A stretch of DNA of 45,133 nucleotides from Aphanizomenon flos-aquae FACHB-1287. Its GTDB lineage: Bacteria; Cyanobacteriota; Cyanobacteriia; Cyanobacteriales; Nostocaceae. The stretch lies in assembly GCF_014698755.1 (NCBI RefSeq), contig NZ_JACJTO010000035.1, positions 1 to 45,133 of the forward strand, written 5' to 3'. The notes beneath the pieces were generated by a model. The model worked only from the letters and a program-made list of their open reading frames with translations. It was not told the DNA's origin and searched no databases. The position numbers and the translations under genes are program-made. Below are positions 17,538 through 25,558 of this stretch, piece after piece (the first letter of the stretch is position 1; every line of letters begins with the position of its first letter).

Positions 17538-17867
17538 TGACAGTCTTTGTTAAGTTTTTATAAATAGACCTAAAAATTTTGGCTCTTGAGTACATCATAA
17601 GCAAAATCTCAACAAAAAAACTTTCATTCAGTGTATTGTGTATAATAAGTTAGGCATATCTCCCCCGGGTTGCTGTGGATATGTGAATTGTGTAAAGTTT
17701 TGTCAAATAGGGGTAAAAATTTAAGATTTTCTTTATACTTGATGGAAGGGGGAAAAATTAACTCATAATTTTGTCATAATGCAAAAGACAGAATTAGTAT
17801 TTTTGCTTGTGTTCATTAATATTTTTGTTCAAAGTAAATTGCTCTACCACAAAGGGGTGTATTATCA
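17538..17867. other. Divergent intergenic region smpB / response regulator
   Basis: This 330-bp AT-rich gap must contain promoters for both divergent genes. A TATAAT-like box lies at 17641-17646. I see no -35 consensus at a good distance, no RNA gene and no open frame of note. AAAGGGG 14-20 bases before 17868 may act as the ribosome binding site of the regulator. Confidence 0.4.
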
Positions 17868-18551
17868 ATGCCCTTAACCATTCTTATCGTCGATGATGAT
17901 TTAGGTACGCGTTTATCCATTAGTGACTATCTTGATTTGTCTGGATATCGTGTTATTACTACTGATAATGGCATAGATGCTTTGTCTATGTTAGAAGAGT
18001 ATAATCCTGATTTGCTAGTGACAGATATTATGATGCCACGAATGAATGGTTATGAACTAGTGCGTCGTCTTCGTCAATTATCAGAGTTTCGATTATTACC
18101 TGTAATTTTACTGACAGAGAGAACTAAAACTCAAGAACGAATTTTGGGGTATCAATCTGGTTGTGATTTATACTTACCTAAGCCCTTTGAATTAGAAGAG
18201 ATTGCCGCTGCTATACGTAACTTGTTAGAGCGATCGCAAGTTATCCAGTCAGAACGTCGTTTTATTTACCAGGATAACAACCGTAATTTAAAATATACAA
18301 AAGCAGAAAATGGTCATATTTCTGTATCTAATCAGGCTCAAAAATCTCAAGTATTGACACCGCTAACTGTCAGAGAAAAGCAAGTTTTAGACCTTTTAAC
18401 CCATGGTTTTTCTAATGTGGAAATTGGTAATCATTTACATTTAAGTCCGCGTACGGTGGAGAAATATGTGAGTAGTTTATTGAGAAAAACAGAAACCAGT
18501 AATCGTGCTGAATTGGTTAGGTTTGCGATCAAACATGATTTAGTAGAATAG
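17868..18551 (+). CDS. NarL/FixJ-type response regulator (Ycf29-like)
   Basis: A 227-residue two-component regulator. The receiver domain (residues 1-120) has the acidic pocket VDDD (9-11), phosphoacceptor D53 in LLVTDIMMPRMNG and a conserved Lys in LPKPFE. A linker leads to a LuxR-type helix-turn-helix (LTVREKQVLDLLTHGFSNVEIGNHL; LSPRTVEKYVSSLLRKT). The pattern resembles the Ycf29 regulators of cyanobacteria and red-algal plastids. No histidine kinase is adjacent. The last ~16 codons of this gene have been copied twice downstream as part of the tandem LRR duplication, but this copy is intact. Confidence 0.88.
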   Translation: MPLTILIVDDDLGTRLSISDYLDLSGYRVITTDNGIDALSMLEEYNPDLLVTDIMMPRMNGYELVRRLRQLSEFRLLPVILLTERTKTQERILGYQSGCDLYLPKPFELEEIAAAIRNLLERSQVIQSERRFIYQDNNRNLKYTKAENGHISVSNQAQKSQVLTPLTVREKQVLDLLTHGFSNVEIGNHLHLSPRTVEKYVSSLLRKTETSNRAELVRFAIKHDLVE

Positions 18552-18653
18552 GATTTTTGTCCAATTTGACATTTTTAGTCTGGTAATATTCAGGGAAATT
18601 GAGTATTTTGAGGGTGCGTTAGTAAGTCCATAGCGCACCAAAATATAACCCGA

Positions 18654-19742
18654 CTAAAATTTACAAATAGACTCTGGTTTCAGGGGACATTGTTTAACGA
18701 TAAGTGGATTTTTCGCAAGGTAAAGATAAGCCAAATTAGTCAGATTAGACAAAGGTTTGATATCGCTGATTTTATTTCCCGAAAGGTAAAGATAAGCCAA
18801 ATTAGTCAGATTAGACAAAGGTTTGATATCGCTGATTTTATTTCCCGAAAGGGAAAGATAAGCCAAATTAGTCAGATTAGACAAAGGTTTGATATCGCTG
18901 ATTTTATTTCCCGAAAGGGAAAGAGAAGTCAAATTAGTGAGATTAGACAAAGGTTTGATATCGCTGATTTGATTTCCCAAAAGGGAAAGAGAAGTCAAAT
19001 TAGTGAGATTAGACAAAGGTTTGATATCGCTGATTTGATTTCCCAAAAGGGAAAGAGAAGTCAAATTAGTGAGATTAGACAAAGGTTTGATATCGCTGAT
19101 TTGATTTCCCAAAAGGGAAAGAGAAGTCAAATTAGTGAGATTAGACAAAGGTTTGATATCGCTGATTTGATTTCCCAAAAGGGAAAGAGAAGTCAAATTA
19201 GTGAGATTAGACAAAGGTTTGATATCGCTGATTTTATTTCCCAAAAGGTCAAGAAAAGTCAAATTAGTGAGATTAGACAAAGGTTTGATATCGCTGATTT
19301 TATTTCCCGAAAGGGAAAGAGAAGTCAAATTAGTGAGATTAGACAAAGGTTTGATATCGCTGATTTGATTTTCCCTAAGGTCAAGAGAAGTCAAATTAGT
19401 CAGATTAGACAAAGGTTTGATATCGCTGATTTGATTTCTCGAAAGCTCAAGAAAAGTCAAATTAGTCAGATTAGACAAAGGTTTGATATCGCTGATTTTA
19501 TTTTCCCTAAGGTTAAGAGAAGTCAATTTAGTCAGCGTTTGATTAGCTTGACTACAATTTCGGGTTTCAGCAACATTTAATAATGCTTCTACCGTTCTTC
19601 TGGTCTCTTGAGGTAAACTGGCTTTTTGTTGACACCATTCTTTAAAGGTCTTAGGTGTTTTTATAGGTGCTGCGGTGACTTTTGGGGTGTAAAATCCTAA
19701 AGTCAGGGTAAAAATGGTGGTTGCTACTACACTTAGTTTCAT
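18654..19742 (-). CDS. Secreted leucine-rich-repeat protein LRR-1
   Basis: A 362-residue protein with a Sec signal peptide (MKLSVVATTIFTLTLGFY...VTA|AP). It then has an N-terminal cap with two Cys (EWCQQKASLP; RNCSQANQTL), twelve 22-residue LRRs of the internalin/SDS22 type (LTNLTSLSLLGNQISDIKPLSN) and a C-terminal cap with two Cys (KQCPLKPESICKF). Four consecutive repeats (6-9) are identical in protein and essentially identical in DNA (66-bp units). LRR surfaces bind proteins, and this protein should be periplasmic or released. There is no LPXTG, lipobox or membrane anchor. Its partner is unknown. It is one of four related genes in a row. Confidence 0.88.
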   Translation of the reverse strand: MKLSVVATTIFTLTLGFYTPKVTAAPIKTPKTFKEWCQQKASLPQETRRTVEALLNVAETRNCSQANQTLTKLTSLNLRENKISDIKPLSNLTNLTFLELSRNQISDIKPLSNLTNLTSLDLRENQISDIKPLSNLTNLTSLSLSGNKISDIKPLSNLTNLTFLDLLGNKISDIKPLSNLTNLTSLSLLGNQISDIKPLSNLTNLTSLSLLGNQISDIKPLSNLTNLTSLSLLGNQISDIKPLSNLTNLTSLSLLGNQISDIKPLSNLTNLTSLSLSGNKISDIKPLSNLTNLAYLSLSGNKISDIKPLSNLTNLAYLYLSGNKISDIKPLSNLTNLAYLYLAKNPLIVKQCPLKPESICKF

Positions 19743-19932
19743 GATTTTAGTGATAAGAAGTTACAGTAATTTTATCATGTTGTCGTGCTGAATTGTTAGA
19801 TTTGCGATTAAACATGATTTAGTAGAATAGGATTTTTGTCCAATTTGACATTTTTAGTCTGGTAATATTCAGTGAAATTGAGTATTTTGAGGGTGCGTTA
19901 GTAACTCCATAACGCACCAAAATATAACCGGA

Positions 19933-21235
19933 CTAGAAATCACAAATAGACTCTGGTTTCAGGGGACATTGTTTAGAGGTAAGTGGATTTCCCCAAATGT
20001 AAAGATAAGTCAATTTAGTGAGACTAGACAAAGGTTTGATATCGCTGATTTGATTTTTATCAAGGTAAAGATAATTCAAATTAGTCAGACCAGACAAAGG
20101 TTTGATATCGCTGATTTGATTTTTATCAAGGTAAAGATAATTCAAATTAGTCAGACCAGACAAAGGCTTGATATCACTGATTTGATTTTTTGAAATGTAA
20201 AGATAAGTCAATTTAGTCAGACTAGACAAAGCTTTTATATCGCTGATTTGATTTTCCCCAAGGTTAAGTTCAGTCAAATTGGTGAGACTAGACAAAGGTT
20301 TGATATCGCTGATTTGATTTCTCGGAAGGGAAAGAGAAGTCAAATTAGTCAGATTTGACAAAAGTTTGATATCGCTGATTTGATTTCTTGGAAGGTAAAG
20401 AGAAGTCAAATTAGTCAGATTTGACAAAGGTTTGATATCGCTGATTTGATTTTCCCCAAGGGAAAGAGAAGTCAACTTAGTCAGATTTGACAAAAGTTTG
20501 ATATCGCTGATTTGATTTCTTGGAAGGGAAAGAGAAGTCAAATTAGTCAGATTAGACAAAGGTTTGATATCACTGATTTGATTTTTTGAAATGTAAAGAT
20601 AAGTCAATTTAGTCAGACTAGACAAAGCTTTTATATCGCTGATTTGATTTTCCCCAAGGTTAAGTTCAGTCAAATTGGTGAGACTAGACAAAGGTTTGAT
20701 ATCGCTGATTTGATTTCTCGGAAGGGAAAGAGAAGTCAAATTAGTCAGACTAGACAAAGGTTTGATATCGCTGATTTGATTTTCCACAAGGTAAAGAGAA
20801 GTCAACTTAGTGAAATTAGACAAAGATTTGATATCGCTGATTTTATTGAACGAAAGGTCAAGTTTAGTCAAATTAGTCAGGTTAGATAAAGGTGCGGTAT
20901 CGCTGATTTGATTTCCCACAAGGTTAAGAGAAGTTAATTTAGTCAGGTTAGATAAGGGTGTGGTATCGCTGATTTGATTAAACGCAAGGTCAAGAGAAGT
21001 CAAATTAGTCAGCGTTTGATTAGCTTGACTACAATTTTGGGTTTTAGCAACTTTTAATAATGCTTCTACCGTTCCTCTCGTCTCTTGAGGTAAACTGGCT
21101 TTTTGTTGACACCATTCTGTAAAGGTCTTAGGTGTTTTTATAGGTGGTTTTTTTTGTGGGTGCTGCGGTGACTTTTAAAGTATAAAATCCTAATGTCAGG
21201 GTAAAAATGGTGGTCGCTACTAGACTTAGTTTCAT
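19933..21235 (-). pseudogene. Secreted LRR protein LRR-2, frameshifted in signal/cap region
   Basis: The start and signal peptide are at 21235 (MKLSLVATTIFTLTLGFYTLKVTAA). The frame then shifts at a run of eight A on the coding strand (T run 21148-21155) and hits a stop a few codons later. Removing one A restores APTKKPPIKTPKTFTEWCQQ and continues through the N-cap, fifteen 22-residue LRRs and the C-cap QCPLKPESICDF, giving about 433 residues. The downstream frame is fully intact, so the lesion is recent, a switchable tract or a read error. A three-repeat block (SLPRN, NLGEN, YISKN types) occurs twice, six repeats (396 bp) apart. It is the longest of the three duplicated copies. Confidence 0.8.
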
Positions 21236-21426
21236 GATTTTAGTGATAATAAGTTACAGTAATTTTATCATGTTCTCATGCTGAATCATTGAGATTTCCG
21301 ATCAAACATGATTTAGTAGAATAGGATTTTTGTCCAAATTGACATTTTTAGTCTGGTAACATTCAGTGAAATTGAGTATTTTGAGGGTGCGTTAGTAAGT
21401 CCATAACGCACCAAAATATAACCGGA

Positions 21427-22185
21427 CTAGAAAATACAAATAGACTCTGGTTTCAGGGGACATTGTTTAGAGGTAAGTGGATTTTTCGTAAGGTCAACTT
21501 CAGTTAATTTAGTCAGATCAGACAAAGGTTGGATATCGCTGATTTTATTTTCTCCCAAGTTAATTTCAGTCAAATTAGTCAGATTTGATAAAGGGTTAAT
21601 ATCGCTGATTTTATTTCCTCCCAAGTTAATTTCAGTCAAATTAGTGAGATTTGATAAAGGGTTAATATCGCTGATTTTATTGACATGAAGATTAAGAGAA
21701 GTCAATTTAGTTAAATTTGACAAAGGGTTAATATCGCTGATTTTATTGTCATGAAGATTCAGAGATGTTAAATTAGTTAAATTTGATAAAGGTTTAATAT
21801 TGGTGATTTTATTTTCACCAATATTAATTTCAGTCAAATTAGTTAAAGTCGACAAAGGACTAATATCGCTGATTTGATTTTTATGGAGATTAATTTCAGT
21901 CAAATTAGTTAAAGTCGACAAAGGACTAATATCGCTGATTTTATCTTCCCCAAGATTAAGAATAGTAAATTTACTCAGCGTTTGATTAGCTTGACTACAA
22001 TTTTGCGTTTTAGCAACTTTCAACAGTTTTTTAATCGTATATCTCGTCTCTTTAGATAAACTGGCTTTTTGTTGACACCATTCTGTAAAGGTCTTGGGTG
22101 TTTTTATGGGCGCTGCGGTGACTTTTGGGGTGTAAAATCCTAATGTCAGGGTAAAAATGGTGGTTGCTACTACACTTAGTTTCAT
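21427..22185 (-). CDS. Secreted leucine-rich-repeat protein LRR-3
   Basis: A 252-residue copy with a signal peptide identical to LRR-1, the Cys-containing N-cap (EWCQQKASLSKETRYTIKKL; QNCSQANQTL), seven 22-residue LRRs and the C-cap QCPLKPESICIF. Its exposed positions differ from LRR-1 and LRR-2 (EINLGENKISDINPL type), so its ligand surface is probably different. It is the shortest of the three tandem copies and lacks the homopolymer run that breaks LRR-2. As in its sisters, no clear Shine-Dalgarno sequence precedes the ATG. Confidence 0.88.
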   Translation of the reverse strand: MKLSVVATTIFTLTLGFYTPKVTAAPIKTPKTFTEWCQQKASLSKETRYTIKKLLKVAKTQNCSQANQTLSKFTILNLGEDKISDISPLSTLTNLTEINLHKNQISDISPLSTLTNLTEINIGENKITNIKPLSNLTNLTSLNLHDNKISDINPLSNLTKLTSLNLHVNKISDINPLSNLTNLTEINLGGNKISDINPLSNLTNLTEINLGENKISDIQPLSDLTKLTEVDLTKNPLTSKQCPLKPESICIF

Positions 22186-22350
22186 GATTTTAGTGATAAG
22201 AAGTTACAGTAATTTTATCATGTTGTCGTTACTAAAATGAATCTTACTTGTATTTTTTTGACATTAGGACTGAAAATTAAACGCAGATAAACGCAGATAA
22301 ACGCAGATTAAATATAAATGATTTTGTAACTTCGTGGAGGATGTTTTAAA

Positions 22351-22850
22351 GTGGTATTAGTTTCTACCCCCCTTAGTCCCCCCTTATAAAGGTGGGAAAG
22401 TGGTATTAGTTTTTACCCCCCCTTACAAGGGAAAGTGGTATTAGTTTTACCCCCCTTAGTCCCCCCTTATAAAGGTGGGAAAGTGGTATTAGTTTTTACC
22501 CCCCTTAGTCCCCCCTTATAAAGGTGGGAAAGTGGTATTAGTTTTTACCCCCCCCCTTACAAGGGAAAGTGGTATTAGTTTTTACCCCCCCCTTACAAGG
22601 GAAAGTGGTATTAGTTTTACCCCCCTTAGTCCCCCCTTGTAAAGGTGGGAAAGTAGTATCAGTTTTTACCCCCCTTAGTCCCCCCTTATAAAGGAGGGGA
22701 AGTGGTATTAGTTTTTACCCCCCTTAGTCCCCCCCTTATAAGGGAAAGTAGTATTAGTTTTTACCCCCCTTAGTCCCCCCCTTACAAGGGAAAGTAGTAT
22801 CAGTTTTTACCCCCTTTAGTCCCCCCTTATAAAGGAGGGAAATAAGAAAA
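22351..22850. repeat. C-rich minisatellite, ~11 units of 35-49 bp
   Basis: GTGGTATTAG or GTAGTATYAG begins at 22351, 22400, 22435, 22483, 22532, 22569, 22605, 22653, 22702, 22749 and 22797. Long units (47-49 bp) contain CCCCCCTTAGTCCCCCCTTATAAAGG-like sequence; short ones (35-37 bp) lack the second C tract. The core resembles the border and unit of the 41-bp array at 12589. The flanking 22226-22350 holds three copies of AAACGCAGAT. No gene is seen in the whole 735-bp gap 22186-22920. Confidence 0.9.
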
Positions 22851-22920
22851 TCCGGTTCCCTCGTTTCACAAGGGAACATATTTGATACATTAATCATGAC
22901 TTTTCAAACACCCTCTTAGT

Positions 22921-24108
22921 CTAAAAACTAAAACGACAAACAGACTTTTTCTGAATAGGACATTCTTGAGAAATCAGCGGGTTATCCTGGACTTTAAGAG
23001 TCCGTAAATTTTCTAAAGTAGATAAAGATTGAATATTACTAATTTGATTTTTCTCTAAATAAACAGCGGTCAAGTTAGTTAAATTTGACAAAGATTGAAT
23101 ATGACTAATTTGATTTTCTCCCAGATAAACAGCAGTCAAGTTAGTTAAATTTGACAAACTTTCAATATCACTAACTTGATTTTCTTTTAAGTCCAGAGAA
23201 GTTAATTTAGTTAAATTTGACAAGGGTTGAATATCGCTGATTTGATTTTTCCACAAGGAAATAAAAGTTAATTTAGTTAAATTTGACAAGGGTTTGATAT
23301 CGCTGATTTGATTTTTCCACAAGGAAATAAAAGTTAAATTAGTCAAATTTGACAAGGGCTTGATATCACTAATTTGATTTTCCCACAAATTCAGAGTCGT
23401 CAACTTAGTTAAACTTGATAAAGGTTGGATATCCCTAATTTGATTTCCTCCCAAGTCAAGAGAAGTTAAATTAATCAAATTTGCTAAAGGTTTGATATCA
23501 CTAATTTGATTTTCCCATAAATTCAAAGAAGTTAAATTAGTCAAACTTTCTAAAGGTTTGATATCACTAATTTGACTTCTCCACAGATTAAGAGAGGTCA
23601 ATTTAATCAGTCTTTGATCAGCTTGAGTACAGTTTGTTGTTCCAGCGATTTTTAATAATGCTTCAACGGTGTATTTCGTTCCTTGAGGTAATTTGGCTCT
23701 TTGGTCACACCATTGTTTAAAATTGTTTGTTGTTTTCACAACAGGTGCTTTTCCAGGTATTTCTACAGGTGTTTGTATAGGTATAATAGGTATTTCTATG
23801 ATCACTGGCTCAGATACAATGGGTATTTCTACGGTGGTAACGGGTTTTTTAGCAGGTGTTTTGACAGGTGTAACGGGCTTTTTAGTAGGTGTTTTAACGG
23901 TTGTAACAGGTTTTTTAGCAGGTGTTTTTACAGTTGTAACGGGTTTTTTAGTAGGTGTTTTGACGGTTGTAACAGGTTTTTTAGCAGGTGTTTTGACAGT
24001 TGTAACAGGTTTTTTAGTAAGTGTTTTTACAGGTGCAGCAGAGACTTCTAAAGTGTAAAGTCCTAAAGTGAAGGTAAAAATAGTAGCCGCGACTAAAGCT
24101 AGTTTCAT
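22921..24108 (-). CDS. Secreted LRR protein LRR-4 with Lys/Pro/Thr stalk
   Basis: A 395-residue relative of LRR-1 to LRR-3. The signal peptide (MKLALVAATIFTFTLGLYTLEVSA|AP) is followed by about six 11-residue repeats of KTPAKKPVTTV/KTPTKKPVTTV (residues 28-95). A Pro/Ile/Val-rich linker, the N-cap with Cys (QWCDQRAKLP; TNCTQADQRL), nine LRRs and a C-cap (ECPIQKKSVCRF) complete it. The basic Pro/Thr repeat may act as an extended stalk, a cell-wall- or polysaccharide-binding region, or a glycosylation target. It lies outside the tandem duplication and is more diverged, so it is probably the oldest copy or a separate branch. Confidence 0.87.
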   Translation of the reverse strand: MKLALVAATIFTFTLGLYTLEVSAAPVKTLTKKPVTTVKTPAKKPVTTVKTPTKKPVTTVKTPAKKPVTTVKTPTKKPVTPVKTPAKKPVTTVEIPIVSEPVIIEIPIIPIQTPVEIPGKAPVVKTTNNFKQWCDQRAKLPQGTKYTVEALLKIAGTTNCTQADQRLIKLTSLNLWRSQISDIKPLESLTNLTSLNLWENQISDIKPLANLINLTSLDLGGNQIRDIQPLSSLTKLTTLNLWENQISDIKPLSNLTNLTFISLWKNQISDIKPLSNLTKLTFISLWKNQISDIQPLSNLTKLTSLDLKENQVSDIESLSNLTNLTAVYLGENQISHIQSLSNLTNLTAVYLEKNQISNIQSLSTLENLRTLKVQDNPLISQECPIQKKSVCRFSF

Positions 24109-24339
24109 AATTTTTATAAGTTAAGTTGTACTGCATTTAAAGTATAATTATAGCGGCCAGAATGCCCGCACCACAAGATTTAGCCATACTAGGATTGTAA
24201 AATTTAATATAGTAATATCATATACAAATTTTACAGTAATTTTACTATTAATGATGAACTTATTTTTTCCCTCTTCCTTCGCGCTTTTTGCGTCTTTGTG
24301 GTTAATATAACCTATATTCTGGCGATAAAAAAGAGTATT

Positions 24340-25404
24340 TTAGTTATTTTTTGGTTTTCGTAGTGGTTGGGAATTGATAGGACCCAAAAGTTGATTTAAA
24401 CTCCGTAATTGTTCAGCCGTACCCATACAAATCAAAGTATCTCCCGACATTAACACCGTGTCTCCAGTAGGTCCACCAATGAGTTTACCATCAAGGCGGC
24501 GAATTGCCAAAACTAAAGCCCCAGATTGAGATCTCAACTTAGCTTTTTGTAAATTTTGACCAATAAAAGGACACTGAGCTATATCTAGTAAGAATTCTTC
24601 CATGTATAACTGCCGGTCAGTACCAGAGAGAATCCCGTCTACAAAGTCCAGAATCTGCGGTCTGAGGGCTGCGGCCGCCATGCGTTTCCCGCCGGTAATA
24701 TATGGTGAAATTACGGCATCTGCCCCACCACGCTGTAACTTTTGTAACGATTCCTCTGTGCTGGCGCGAGCGATCGCCCGAATACCAGGATTCAGTGTTT
24801 TTGCTGATAATACAGTATATAAATTTTCCGCATCTGAAGGTAAGGCGGCCACAATGCAAACTGCTTTAAGAATACCAGCCTTGAGTAAACTATCATCTAA
24901 GGTGGCATCACCCTGGTAAACAATATAACCAAGTTCTTGCGCTCTTTGTGCGGAGTCAATTTCCGAATCAATGACCAGAAAAGAAACACCTTCAGCCTGA
25001 AACTCCTTAGCAATTTGTCGTCCGGTGCGACTAAATCCACAGATGATATAATGATCTGATAATGATTCCATTAAACGCCTTTGTTGTCGCAGTCTAATTC
25101 CTTCTAAAAAATAGCCTTCAATAACTGCGGCTGTAAATCTATTAACAATATAACCAAGATTGACCACACCCATTAAAATCAAGGCTATGGTAAACAAACG
25201 TCCACGACTACCTAAAGTACGAGTTTCCCCATAACCGACAGTAGCCAAAGTAATCACAGTCATATAGGCTGCATCTTCCCAAGACCAGCCTTCTACTAGA
25301 GAATACCATAAAGTGCCAATTAAGAAAATACAAGCTAAAGCAAGCGCCCCAGCCATTAACTCCTTTTGAATTTGTTGATATTTTTGCTCAAGGGTAGAAT
25401 ACAC
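24340..25404 (-). CDS. Two-TM potassium channel with RCK/TrkA domains
   Basis: This 354-residue MthK-like channel has a first membrane helix at about 15-37, a pore helix and the selectivity filter TVGYGE at 55-60, and a second helix at about 67-92. The cytosolic part is RCK-N (HYIICGFSRTGRQIA at about 117, a Rossmann nucleotide site, with VIDSE) and RCK-C (about 265-345). Such tetramers conduct K+ and are gated by ligands on the RCK ring. Cyanobacterial relatives occur in plasma or thylakoid membranes, and location cannot be decided here. It is divergent from argD across 154 bp. Confidence 0.92.
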   Translation of the reverse strand: MYSTLEQKYQQIQKELMAGALALACIFLIGTLWYSLVEGWSWEDAAYMTVITLATVGYGETRTLGSRGRLFTIALILMGVVNLGYIVNRFTAAVIEGYFLEGIRLRQQRRLMESLSDHYIICGFSRTGRQIAKEFQAEGVSFLVIDSEIDSAQRAQELGYIVYQGDATLDDSLLKAGILKAVCIVAALPSDAENLYTVLSAKTLNPGIRAIARASTEESLQKLQRGGADAVISPYITGGKRMAAAALRPQILDFVDGILSGTDRQLYMEEFLLDIAQCPFIGQNLQKAKLRSQSGALVLAIRRLDGKLIGGPTGDTVLMSGDTLICMGTAEQLRSLNQLLGPINSQPLRKPKNN

Positions 25405-25558
25405 AGGTAATTAAAAATTAAGAGTCAAAAAATTTAAAAAGTTAAGAGTCAAAAAAATTAGAAAAAATTGTATTTTTCTCCTAACTGCTGAAAAATTTGG
25501 AAATATTGCCAAGAACCTAGTAGAGTATTACGATAAAAGGTTTTCAGGAGTTGCGGTA

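Larger units (their letters stand above)
18503..22225. repeat. Three-fold tandem segmental duplication (LRR units)
   Basis: Three direct repeats each run from the 3' end of the response-regulator gene through one LRR gene to its upstream region. They start at TCGTGCTGAATTG (18503), TCGTGCTGAATTG (19783) and TCATGCTGAATCA (21276), and the last ends at ATGTTGTCG (about 22227). Shared landmarks are ACATGATTTAGTAGAATAGG, AGGGTGCGTTAGTAA and the LRR signal-peptide region. Unit lengths differ (about 1280, 1493 and 950 bp) because the LRR counts differ. Confidence 0.9.

Noticed and set aside
18690-19580. Long open frame on the plus strand through LRR-1 (RFDIADFISRKGK repeats)
   Set aside because: It is the antisense shadow of the 66-bp LRR repeats: because the period is a multiple of three, a frame free of stops stays free of stops. 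It has no start context, and the minus-strand frame has a signal peptide and LRR consensus.
22351-22850. Possible CRISPR array
   Set aside because: Sequence between the GTGGTATTAG repeats is the same C-rich core each time rather than unique spacers, and unit length varies.
23693-24058. Plus-strand open frames opposite the LRR-4 stalk
   Set aside because: They are repeat shadows of the KTPAKKPVTTV coding region; the minus-strand reading gives a coherent secreted protein.
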